Assembly: GCA_905370385.1 (NCBI GenBank)
Contig: CAJPKN010000065.1
Location: forward strand, 1 to 8,420
Direction of reading: 5' to 3'
Length of the DNA stretch: 8,420 nt
Origin: Stomatobaculum longum
GTDB taxonomy: Bacteria > Bacillota > Clostridia > Lachnospirales > Lachnospiraceae
The position numbers and the translations under genes are program-made. This document shows positions 1 through 6,234 of this stretch, one piece after another (position 1 is the stretch's first letter; every line of letters starts with the position of its first letter). The notes below the pieces were generated by a model. That model was not told the origin of the DNA. It ran no database searches and saw nothing but the letters and a program-made list of their open reading frames with translations.

Positions 1-53
1 ATATAGAACAAAGCGAAAAATCTTCGAGTAGAGAGGCGCACGGTGAAGCAATC

Positions 54-821
54 ATGAAAAAAATCATTGCATTGTCAAATCAAAAGGGCGGAGTTGGAAA
101 AACGACAACTGTCGTTAATCTAGCGGCGGCATTTGCAGAAGCCGGTATGCGTGTATTGGCGGTTGACTTTGACCCGCAGGGAAACTTATCGAGCGGTCTC
201 GGGATTGAAAAGAAAAAAGACGATAACACGATATATGAGCTGTTGATGGATGCATGTACGTTTGAGGAGGCGGTTCATAAGAGCTATTCCGAGAATTTGG
301 ATGTGCTGACATCCAACGTAAATCTCTCCGGTCTGGAACTCGAACTTCTGGAAAAGAAGAATCGCGAGTATGTTCTGAAGCACTATCTGGAGGCTGTTGT
401 CGATCGCTACGACTATATTTTCATCGACTGCCCTCCCTCTCTGAGTCTTCTGACCATCAACGCATTGACCGCGGCGACCGATGTCATCATCCCCATTCAG
501 TGCGAGTATTACGCGATGGAGGGACTCAACCAAATGTTGCGCAGCATTAAGCTTTTGCAGATGAAGTTAAATCCTGCGCTACGCATCAACGGCATTGTAT
601 TTACGATGTATGATGCGAGAAATAATTTGTCCCAACAAGTTGTGGACAGTGTGAAAGATGTTCTGAAGGAATATATCTATGACACGGTTATTGCGAGAAA
701 TGTGCGTATTGCGGAGTCTCCGAGTTACGGAATGCCGGTAACCGAGTATGACCCGCGTTCCACCGGTGCGGAAAATTACCGTAAGCTTGCGGCTGAGATT
801 TTAATGAGAGAGGCAGAGTAA
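54..821 (+). CDS. parA: ParA/Soj chromosome-partitioning ATPase
   Basis: This 255-aa protein is a ParA-type deviant Walker A ATPase. With ParB it segregates and organises the replication origin; ATP-bound dimers bind DNA non-specifically. The deviant Walker A motif KGGVGKTT is at residues 11-18 (signature Lys11, catalytic Lys16). The DFDPQGN switch, with Asp40, is at 38-44. The Walker B strand YIFIDCPP is at 121-128. Arg189 in YDARNNLS sits at the position of the DNA-binding arginine of B. subtilis Soj, and the numbering of Gly12, Lys16 and Asp40 also matches Soj. Length is typical for the chromosomal family and there is no N-terminal HTH, unlike the longer plasmid ParA type. The ATG is preceded by only a weak purine-rich site (GGTGAAG, 42-48). 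The stop is 5 nt before parB. In Firmicutes this pair often follows rsmG, but what lies upstream cannot be seen here. Confidence 0.97.
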   Translation: MKKIIALSNQKGGVGKTTTVVNLAAAFAEAGMRVLAVDFDPQGNLSSGLGIEKKKDDNTIYELLMDACTFEEAVHKSYSENLDVLTSNVNLSGLELELLEKKNREYVLKHYLEAVVDRYDYIFIDCPPSLSLLTINALTAATDVIIPIQCEYYAMEGLNQMLRSIKLLQMKLNPALRINGIVFTMYDARNNLSQQVVDSVKDVLKEYIYDTVIARNVRIAESPSYGMPVTEYDPRSTGAENYRKLAAEILMREAE

Positions 822-826
822 TATCT

Positions 827-1774
827 ATGTGTGCGGTGAGTAAAAAGCGTAGACTCGGTAAGGGGCTCAGCGATCTGCTGGGCGGTATGGACCATCTCGA
901 AGAAAAAAAGGAAGAGACAGCGGTAGCGGGCAGTGAAGTTTCTATCGAGCAGACCGCTGCTCCGGTGCGGGAGAAGGAAATGTTACTCCGCATCGAAGAG
1001 GTGCACGGAAATCCGGATCAGCCGCGCAAGCATTTTGATCTGGAAGCTTTGCAGGAACTCTCGGACTCCATTCGTCATTTCGGTGTATTGCAGCCTCTGC
1101 TGGTACAACGGGATGAGAAGGGCGGTTATCGGATTATTGCCGGTGAGCGGCGTTACCGTGCGGCCCAGGCAGCCGGACTCAAGGAAATACCGGTGTTGGT
1201 CAGAGATTACAGCTCGCAGCAGGTGGCGGAAATTTCCATCATCGAGAATGTGCAGCGCGCCGATTTGAATCCGATTGAAGAGGCAATGGCGTATCAGATG
1301 TTGATACGCGACTATCATCTCACGCAGGAGGAAGTCGCGGACAAAGTGAGCAAAAGTCGCACGACGGTCACCAATGCGCTTCGCCTTTTGAAGCTTGCGG
1401 AGGGGGCTCGCGATCTTTTGGTCGAGGGAAAAATTTCTTCGGGTCACGCAAGGGCACTGCTCGCATTGGAGGACGAAAGCGAGCAGGAACTGCTTGCGGA
1501 GAAAATTGTCGCAGAAATGCTCAGCGTTCGCGAAGCGGAGAAGTTGGTCAAGCAGGCAAAGAAAAAGCGCAAGGAGAAAAAAGAAAAGAAGGTCGAGACC
1601 GAGGATCTCAGTTTGTTCTATCAGAGTTACGAAGAGAAGATGCGGGGCATACTTGGCACCAAGGTCCACATCAACCGACGAGATAACAACAAAGGGCGTG
1701 TGGAAATTGACTACTATTCAATGGCTGAGTTGGAGCGCATCATGGATTTGTTGCGCACCGTAGAGAACAAGTGA
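827..1774 (+). CDS. parB: ParB/Spo0J chromosome-partitioning protein
   Basis: This 315-aa ParB-family protein would load on parS sites, slide as a CTP-dependent clamp and stimulate ParA. The N-terminal KKRRLGKGLSDLL (residues 6-18) is the conserved ParA-contacting peptide. The ParB/Srx CTP-binding domain spans about 52-150, with GERRYRA at 106-112 and ENVQRADLNPIEEA at 140-153. The helix-turn-helix is at about 165-190 (LTQEEVADKVSKSRTTV). A Lys/Glu-rich linker (243-260) leads to the C-terminal dimerisation domain (about 262-313). The ATG at 827 has a purine-rich site (GAGAGAGGCAGAG) ending about 10 nt upstream. A GTG at 836 would also preserve the ParA-binding peptide but is too far from that site. 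It forms an operon with parA. No consensus parS was seen in the window. Confidence 0.96.
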   Translation: MCAVSKKRRLGKGLSDLLGGMDHLEEKKEETAVAGSEVSIEQTAAPVREKEMLLRIEEVHGNPDQPRKHFDLEALQELSDSIRHFGVLQPLLVQRDEKGGYRIIAGERRYRAAQAAGLKEIPVLVRDYSSQQVAEISIIENVQRADLNPIEEAMAYQMLIRDYHLTQEEVADKVSKSRTTVTNALRLLKLAEGARDLLVEGKISSGHARALLALEDESEQELLAEKIVAEMLSVREAEKLVKQAKKKRKEKKEKKVETEDLSLFYQSYEEKMRGILGTKVHINRRDNNKGRVEIDYYSMAELERIMDLLRTVENK

Positions 1775-1787
1775 GGGGGCACTGTGT

Positions 1788-2264
1788 ATGCAAACAGTGA
1801 TATTTGGGGTTTTAGCCGCATTTGATGCGATTCTTTTGATTCTAGTGATCTATCTCCTGAGCAGATACGGGAAAATGAAGCGCTCTTATGACTATTTCAT
1901 GCGGGGCAGAGATGCGGAGAGTATGGAGGATATGATACTCGGTCTGGAGGAAGCACTGCGCGATTTGAGATCGGAAGACAGAGCCAATAAGGAGGCCATT
2001 CGTGTTCTGAACAAGAATCAGAGGGCTTCCTATCAGAAATTCGGTATTGTGCGCTACAATGCGTTTAAGGACATGGGCGGAAAAATGAGTTTTGCGATTG
2101 CCTTGCTCGACTACACCAATACCGGCTTTATCATGAATACCGTGCACTCTCGCGAAGGTTGCTATCTTTACATTAAGACGGTGGATTGCGGTCAGACCGA
2201 GGTATTGCTCGGAAGCGAGGAAAAAGATGCGCTGGAGCAGGCGCTTGGGTACAAAGAGAGCTGA
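1788..2264 (+). CDS. DUF4446 family membrane-anchored protein next to parAB
   Basis: This 158-aa protein has one N-terminal membrane segment (about residues 4-24, FGVLAAFDAILLILVIYLL) followed by a positive stretch (RYGKMKRS), which puts the rest in the cytoplasm. A predicted helical, coiled-coil-prone part (about 40-80) precedes a compact C-terminal domain. KFGIVRYNAFKDMGGKMSFAIALLD and NTVHSREGCYLYIK are the features I recognise as DUF4446, a family of unknown function often encoded right after parB in Clostridia. The ATG follows GAGGGGG (1773-1779) at 8 nt, and that site overlaps the parB stop codon, so translation is probably coupled to parB. The location suggests a link to chromosome segregation at the membrane, but this is inferred. 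It is the last gene of the operon. Confidence 0.88.
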   Translation: MQTVIFGVLAAFDAILLILVIYLLSRYGKMKRSYDYFMRGRDAESMEDMILGLEEALRDLRSEDRANKEAIRVLNKNQRASYQKFGIVRYNAFKDMGGKMSFAIALLDYTNTGFIMNTVHSREGCYLYIKTVDCGQTEVLLGSEEKDALEQALGYKES

Positions 2265-2311
2265 CTTAATAAAATCGAAAGAAATCTTTGCTAACTTTTA
2301 GAGAGAAAATA

Positions 2312-2346
2312 AGCAGAACTATGGTAGTATTATTCCAAGTTCTGCT
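2312..2346 (+). repeat. 9-bp inverted repeat (hairpin) ahead of the terminator
   Basis: AGCAGAACT (2312-2320) is perfectly complementary to AGTTCTGCT (2338-2346), giving a 9-bp stem with a 17-nt loop. It lies between the DUF4446 stop and the terminator at 2357-2390. GTTC of its right arm could instead pair with GAAC at 2356-2359, which overlaps the base of the terminator stem, so the two folds partly compete. Function unknown. It may stabilise the 3' end of the parAB message or be an operator-like dyad. Confidence 0.45.
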
Positions 2347-2356
2347 GTACATGCTG

Positions 2357-2390
2357 AACGGCGGAATTGGAAAAATTCCGCCGTTTTTTT
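2357..2390 (+). terminator. Rho-independent terminator of the parA-parB-DUF4446 operon
   Basis: A 12-bp perfect stem AACGGCGGAATT / AATTCCGCCGTT (2357-2368 and 2374-2385) has a 5-nt GGAAA loop. The right arm runs into seven T residues (2384-2390). This is a textbook intrinsic terminator 93 nt after the DUF4446 stop, and it separates the segregation operon from the following surface-protein/sigma operon. Confidence 0.93.
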
Positions 2391-2399
2391 GTAAAAAAA

Positions 2400-2426
2400 T
2401 CGAACCTTTTACTGCAAATACCCGTC
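2400..2426 (+). promoter_or_regulatory. Candidate ECF sigma-factor promoter for the surface-protein/sigma operon
   Basis: TCGAAC (2400-2405) and CGTC (2423-2426) are separated by 17 nt. This matches the general -35 AAC / -10 CGTC layout of Gram-positive ECF sigma-factor promoters such as those of B. subtilis SigX and SigM. It starts 10 nt after the upstream terminator and would begin transcription near 2433, about 50 nt before the ATG at 2486. Because the operon encodes an ECF-type sigma factor, this suggests autoregulation. A weaker housekeeping-type reading overlaps it: TTTACT at 2408-2413 and TATACG at 2431-2436, also 17 nt apart. Promoter specificity is inferred from pattern alone. Confidence 0.5.
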
Positions 2427-2469
2427 CTTATATACGTGGAGTGACTTACGCTGAGGTGGCAACATACTT

Positions 2470-2477
2470 GGGGAGGG
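2470..2477 (+). promoter_or_regulatory. Ribosome binding site that fixes the surface-protein start
   Basis: GGGGAGGG ends 8 nt before the ATG at 2486. It decides the start, because the frame is open upstream to a TTG at 2288 but that extension runs through the terminator hairpin. Translation from 2486 also places a typical signal peptide at the N-terminus. Confidence 0.8.
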
Positions 2478-2485
2478 AACGTGAT

Positions 2486-4924
2486 ATGACGACAGCAAAG
2501 GCAGATGCACGCAGACGGTCTTCTCACATTGTATTTTTGATCTTGCTGCTATGGCAGTGCATGCTTTGCTGCGGCACGGTGTGGGCGCTCGATCGCGTGT
2601 CAAACTTTAGCGTGGAGCAGATTCAAGCGATAGGGATATCGGATCGGGCTTTTGCGGAAGCGATTTTTGACAGCATCTCGGCACATATCGAGGACGGAAG
2701 CTATCCGATATCATTCGAAGACAGTACGGAGAAGATTTTACTTGAATACGGAATCGATACGGAGAATGCCGGGATTCGGGCGAACGGAAGGGAAATTCGA
2801 GATATCGCCGGGATTCATCTGCTCCGGAATGCGGCCTATATCGACCTTTCGGGAAATATGATTTCGGACTTAAGTCCGCTTGCTGCGAATCCCGAAATCG
2901 AAGAACATCAAACGTATTTTGGGGCGCGGGAAATAGACTTGCGCGACAATCCCATTGCTCGCGTGCCGGAGAAACTGCGCGGATTTGAAAACGGTCACTA
3001 CCGTCTGGACAGCAGCTTGATTCTCCCACTCCCGTTTTATGACAGAAACGGAACGATTGACAGACGAATCATACTGCACAGCACAGAGCAAGGGGAAAAG
3101 GCGGTCGTAGTTCGAACTTGCGGCGAAGCCGAGATTCTGCAAAGTGCGGAAAACGCATTTCAGCAGTCTTTTACCGCAGAGACAAGTTACCGGAGCAGTG
3201 CGGCGGAGGAAGAGGCAATCGGACTTCGCTGGTCGCTTCCCTTCGAATGTCGTCGCGTGAGAGCATTTCGGGATGAGTTAAGGCTTGAGAACGTGGGGGG
3301 CGTGGAATTGATTGCGGAGACAGCGGATGGAGAACCGCTCTCCGGAATATGCTACCGTCTGATCCGTGAAAGCGGCGGTTCGGCTGCCGTATTGCCGGAG
3401 CATACGGAATTCTGTACCGATGCGAACGGAAAATTGCTGCTTTCAGACTTGCCGAGCGGGAGCTACCGGCTTGAGCAGGTGAATTTCCCGCCGGACTGTC
3501 ACACGATGCAGGATACATTTCGATTCATTGTAGCGGAAGCCCCTGCGTCGGAGGCTTCGACACGCGGACGAGATATGACATCGGATTCTTTCGATGAGAT
3601 CGAGTTTCGCGAAGAAGTGTGGAATCTATACTTCTCGGCAAGCGGGCCCGTTCTGGGAATAGAACTTGAAACCGGAGATTCGCATATGCGGAATGCGAAT
3701 TTCCGTATCGCACACGGATTCATAGCGGAGGGCGATGAAATCGGGCTGCTGAGGGGCGAAATTTTGGGGCACGGAGCTTACAGCTTGCTGCCGGAGAGCC
3801 GTGTACTGCTTTTTGAAGATGAACGTTTATTGGGCAGCTACGGGAGTCCCGCTGAAGCGAGACAGGAACTCAATCGGCGTTTGCGGGAAGGAAACTTGCA
3901 AGACGGCAGTCAGCGCATTCTTGTGACGGAGGAGCTCTCTTGTCGGGAACGGACACAGCCTTTGCGCGCGGTGTTTGTAAAACAGACGGCGAGGACGGTA
4001 GAGCGCATCGTCGTAAAAAAGAGTTGGGCTGCGGAGAGAACCGAGGAGGAAGCTTATTTTCGCCCGCTGCTTTTGCGTGACGGAGAAGTGCTTGCGGTGC
4101 TCGGGGAAATCAAGGCAGTGAATACAAGCAATCATTGGGAGGCTGTCTGGGACTTGGCGGCAAGTCCTTCCGATGCGCGGAGAAGCCGAAGCGGCCGGGC
4201 AAGCGCAAGTGATGCCGAAGATGCCGAGCGATTTCGAGAAGATGCTGTTATATTCTCCGGCGTCTTGCCGGAAGGCTGTGTAATCGGCATTGAGGAAATG
4301 GATATCCCGTTTGGCTGGATTCCGCAATATGAAGCGGTTCACTATCAAGGAAGGGACGCGATATTTCAAGTCTGCAATCAACCGGAGTTTCCGTTTGAGG
4401 CTGAAAGTGTCACGCTTACGCGTGAGATCGATTTGCCGCTTGTAAGGCGGGAAACAACGCGGGAAAAAAGACGACATAGAAAGAGGCGCGGACAAACACA
4501 AGCGAATACAGCGAAGATTTTAAATTTCGAAGCGGCAGGGCAGGGTCCGGAAGCAACGGAAACGCGCGTTGTAGCGGATGGGACGAAAAGCGATACGGGG
4601 AATAAGAAAGAGGAAATAAGCGAGAACTTGATGCTGCGAGAAGGGAAAAGAACAAAGCAGCAGGCGAAACTGCCGCTTCCGTGGGCCAAGTTAGAAACGT
4701 GTAAAATGCACAGAGGGCGCTCGATACATTCGTACCTTCGCGGAAAGCGTCTGCGAATCGGGAAACGTGCGAAAGCAAAGCGCACAGGGCAAAAGTTACC
4801 GCAAACAGGGGGAAAGACAAGAGGGCATTTGCCCGGATGTAACATTGCTTTTGGGCTTGTGGATGTCGCTGCTGTTATGGCAGTCGGCTGTGAAGCAGTG
4901 TTTGCACAAAAACGGGGGGACTGA
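2486..4924 (+). CDS. Secreted LPxTG surface protein with LRR-like and SpaA/Cna-B-like domains
   Basis: From the ATG at 2486 the product is 812 aa. The N-terminus is a signal peptide: ADARRRSS, then a hydrophobic core at about 14-33, with likely cleavage after VWA at 32-34. Residues about 100-165 look like two or three leucine-rich-repeat turns (IRDIAGIHLL, AAYIDLSGNMISDLSPL, REIDLRDNPIARVPEKL). Residues about 270-350 form a SpaA/Cna-B-like prealbumin fold (DGEPLSGICYRLI, TDANGKLLLSDLPSGSYRLEQV). Its first strand, VELIAET, lacks the usual isopeptide lysine. Residues 351-650 are not recognised. Residues 655-770 are a Lys/Arg-rich linker, unusual for a secreted protein. LPQTG is at 771-775 (4796-4810), followed by a moderately hydrophobic stretch and KRGD, as in a sortase sorting signal. 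A one-nucleotide frame change in the G5 run at 4808-4812 would give a stronger membrane tail (see findings). The ligand and biological role are unknown. It is the first gene of a three-gene operon. Confidence 0.85.
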   Translation: MTTAKADARRRSSHIVFLILLLWQCMLCCGTVWALDRVSNFSVEQIQAIGISDRAFAEAIFDSISAHIEDGSYPISFEDSTEKILLEYGIDTENAGIRANGREIRDIAGIHLLRNAAYIDLSGNMISDLSPLAANPEIEEHQTYFGAREIDLRDNPIARVPEKLRGFENGHYRLDSSLILPLPFYDRNGTIDRRIILHSTEQGEKAVVVRTCGEAEILQSAENAFQQSFTAETSYRSSAAEEEAIGLRWSLPFECRRVRAFRDELRLENVGGVELIAETADGEPLSGICYRLIRESGGSAAVLPEHTEFCTDANGKLLLSDLPSGSYRLEQVNFPPDCHTMQDTFRFIVAEAPASEASTRGRDMTSDSFDEIEFREEVWNLYFSASGPVLGIELETGDSHMRNANFRIAHGFIAEGDEIGLLRGEILGHGAYSLLPESRVLLFEDERLLGSYGSPAEARQELNRRLREGNLQDGSQRILVTEELSCRERTQPLRAVFVKQTARTVERIVVKKSWAAERTEEEAYFRPLLLRDGEVLAVLGEIKAVNTSNHWEAVWDLAASPSDARRSRSGRASASDAEDAERFREDAVIFSGVLPEGCVIGIEEMDIPFGWIPQYEAVHYQGRDAIFQVCNQPEFPFEAESVTLTREIDLPLVRRETTREKRRHRKRRGQTQANTAKILNFEAAGQGPEATETRVVADGTKSDTGNKKEEISENLMLREGKRTKQQAKLPLPWAKLETCKMHRGRSIHSYLRGKRLRIGKRAKAKRTGQKLPQTGGKTRGHLPGCNIAFGLVDVAAVMAVGCEAVFAQKRGD
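4796..4924 (+). other. LPxTG cell-wall sorting signal, reading frame uncertain
   Basis: Sortase A substrates end in LPxTG, a hydrophobic segment and a short basic tail; sortase cuts between Thr and Gly and links the protein to peptidoglycan. In the annotated frame LPQTG is followed by GKTRGHLPGCN, a segment IAFGLVDVAAVMAVGCEAVFA that contains Asp and Glu, and QKRGD. In the next forward frame, entered by skipping one G of the five at 4808-4812, the motif becomes LPQTGE, followed by VTLLLGLWMSLLLWQSAV and a Lys-containing tail that stops at 4932-4934. No sortase gene is in the window. Confidence 0.7.
4914..4920 (+). promoter_or_regulatory. Ribosome binding site for the GTG-started sigma-factor gene
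   Basis: GGGGGGA ends 7 nt before the GTG at 4928 and lies inside the last codons of the surface-protein gene. It supports a GTG start and tight translational linkage of the two genes. Confidence 0.6.
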
Positions 4925-4927
4925 CAG

Positions 4928-6205
4928 GTGCTGAGTTTACGGGAACAACGGGTTGTGGAACTGGTCAGAGAATACCAAAAAGGGGATGTACAGGCTTTTG
5001 ACGGAATTTACTCCCTCTGCTATCAGCCGATTTATTATCTGATTTATAAGATGGTACGAGACAAGCATGAGGCTGAGGATCTCACACAGGAAGTATTTTT
5101 GCAAATATTCCATCGAATCGAAGACTTGACGGATCCGAAGAGCTTTAAGTGTTGGTCCAATCGCATCGCCTATCACAGCACCCTGGACTATATCACTTCC
5201 GTTCGTTTTACAAGCACCAAGGGGGTTCCGTTGGAGGAGATTCTGGAGTCGGAGCTGAGGGCGGATGCGATGTCAGCCGGGGGGATGTCGATTGAGCAGC
5301 TGGAACAGCGACATACCATTATGACTGCGGCGGATCAGCTTTCCTGGCCGTTACGCGCCACGCTCTTGCTCAAGTTCTTTTCGGAACTTAGGGAACGGGA
5401 TATTGCGGAAATAATGGATGTGCCGGTCGGAACGGTGAAAAGCCGACTTGCCGAAGCGAAGAAAAAGATGAAGAAGTTGCTCGGAAATAAGCTCTTCTGC
5501 TTTAGCCCGTTCAGCTTTTATACTTTCTTTCTCCATTTGGAATACCTGCAAACGGGAGGTCGGGCGGCCTTGGCCTCTTCCGCTGTTATCGGCAAAGCGG
5601 CGGCGGCAGTCCTCCTGTCCACGGGACTAATCGGCAGCGTTGCGCTGCGAGGTATCCGTATTTCCGCGGTGCAATATCGAGATCCTTCCCGTTATGTCAA
5701 TGAACAGCTGCTGCGCTTTCAGGTGATGAGCGGAGCTCCGATTAAAAAGATAAGTTTGTCCGGAGAGGAAGAAATTCCTTTGCTTCGGAACGGAAAAGCG
5801 TACGAAGCAATTGTCGTAAAAAACGGAGTTTATACGATAGAGGCAATCGATATCGCAAATCATAGGGTGAAAAAGCGCATTCGAATTTCAAACATTGACA
5901 GCGAAGCACCGGTATATCTCGGATATCAAGAGCGAGAAGCTTGGATGCACCTGCGCTTTTCCGATGAGGCGGCACAAATAGACTGGGATACACTGTGTTG
6001 CGAACATGAAGAACAGACAGTAGAGGGCGTCTCGATAGACAGAGAAAACGGTGTTCTGCGAATACCGCAGGAGCTGTTACCGCTTCGGGTTAAAATTCAG
6101 GACAGAGCGGGAAATCAGGCGGTCTATCTGTTCCGGCAGGGGGAGGCAGCGGTACTTGAGTCGGAAGTGACGGAGCCGGAAGAAATCGCAGGCGAGACAT
6201 ACTGA
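4928..6205 (+). CDS. ECF-type sigma-70 factor fused to a membrane segment and Ig-like extracellular domains
   Basis: This 425-aa protein starts at GTG, 3 nt after the preceding stop. Residues about 14-92 are sigma region 2 (VREYQKGDVQAFDGIYSLC, HEAEDLTQEVFLQIF, core-polymerase and -10 recognition). Residues about 128-186 are sigma region 4 with the HTH LRERDIAEIMDVPVGTVKSRLAEAKKKM (-35 recognition). A hydrophobic, aromatic patch (about 189-206) and a membrane segment (about 214-241, ALASSAVIGKAAAAVLLSTGLIGSVAL) follow. The rest (about 245-425) should be outside the cell. It resembles two bacterial Ig-like repeats: NGVYTIEAIDIANHR with NIDSEAP (299-328), and LRVKIQDRAGNQAVYLF (386-402). Typical ECF factors end near residue 190, so the C-terminal 235 residues are an extension. 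It probably directs transcription of envelope genes, including its own operon, with the membrane and Ig-like part as a built-in sensor or tether. That role is inferred from architecture; no separate anti-sigma gene is adjacent. Confidence 0.88.
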   Translation: MLSLREQRVVELVREYQKGDVQAFDGIYSLCYQPIYYLIYKMVRDKHEAEDLTQEVFLQIFHRIEDLTDPKSFKCWSNRIAYHSTLDYITSVRFTSTKGVPLEEILESELRADAMSAGGMSIEQLEQRHTIMTAADQLSWPLRATLLLKFFSELRERDIAEIMDVPVGTVKSRLAEAKKKMKKLLGNKLFCFSPFSFYTFFLHLEYLQTGGRAALASSAVIGKAAAAVLLSTGLIGSVALRGIRISAVQYRDPSRYVNEQLLRFQVMSGAPIKKISLSGEEEIPLLRNGKAYEAIVVKNGVYTIEAIDIANHRVKKRIRISNIDSEAPVYLGYQEREAWMHLRFSDEAAQIDWDTLCCEHEEQTVEGVSIDRENGVLRIPQELLPLRVKIQDRAGNQAVYLFRQGEAAVLESEVTEPEEIAGETY

Positions 6206-6223
6206 GCAAAGGACATTCATCTG

Positions 6224-6229
6224 AGGAGG
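6224..6229 (+). promoter_or_regulatory. Consensus ribosome binding site of the third operon gene
   Basis: AGGAGG lies 5 nt before the ATG at 6235. It is the closest to consensus of the sites in this operon, in contrast to the G-only sites of the two upstream genes. Confidence 0.75.
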
Positions 6230-6234
6230 ACAAC

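Noticed and set aside
1..53. Promoter of the parA operon or the end of an upstream rsmG gene
   Set aside because: No convincing -35/-10 pair is visible in 53 nt, and a TAG at 4-6 alone does not identify an upstream gene.
983..1669. 228-aa open frame on the - strand opposite parB
   Set aside because: parB is certain from its motifs; the antisense product shows no recognisable domain.
2322..2330. Extended -10-like TGGTAGTAT inside the hairpin loop
   Set aside because: No acceptable -35 sequence lies 16-18 nt upstream, and a transcript from here would end at the terminator after about 50 nt; a small RNA cannot be supported.
2434..2484. Possible parS sites around ACGTG sequences (near 2434 and 2480, also 4697 and 4764)
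   Set aside because: None matches the 16-bp TGTTTCACGTGAAACA palindrome beyond the central few bases.
2288..2485. N-terminal extension of the surface protein to a TTG start at 2288
   Set aside because: It would run through the 9-bp dyad, the terminator and the candidate promoter. There is no good ribosome binding site at 2288, and the ATG at 2486 has a strong one and starts a signal peptide.
4378..4845. Long open frames on the - strand inside the surface-protein gene (also 3827-4501 and 4416-4820)
   Set aside because: They are opposite a well-supported gene, have no family motifs and low-complexity Ser/Arg/Phe composition, and reflect the purine-rich coding strand.
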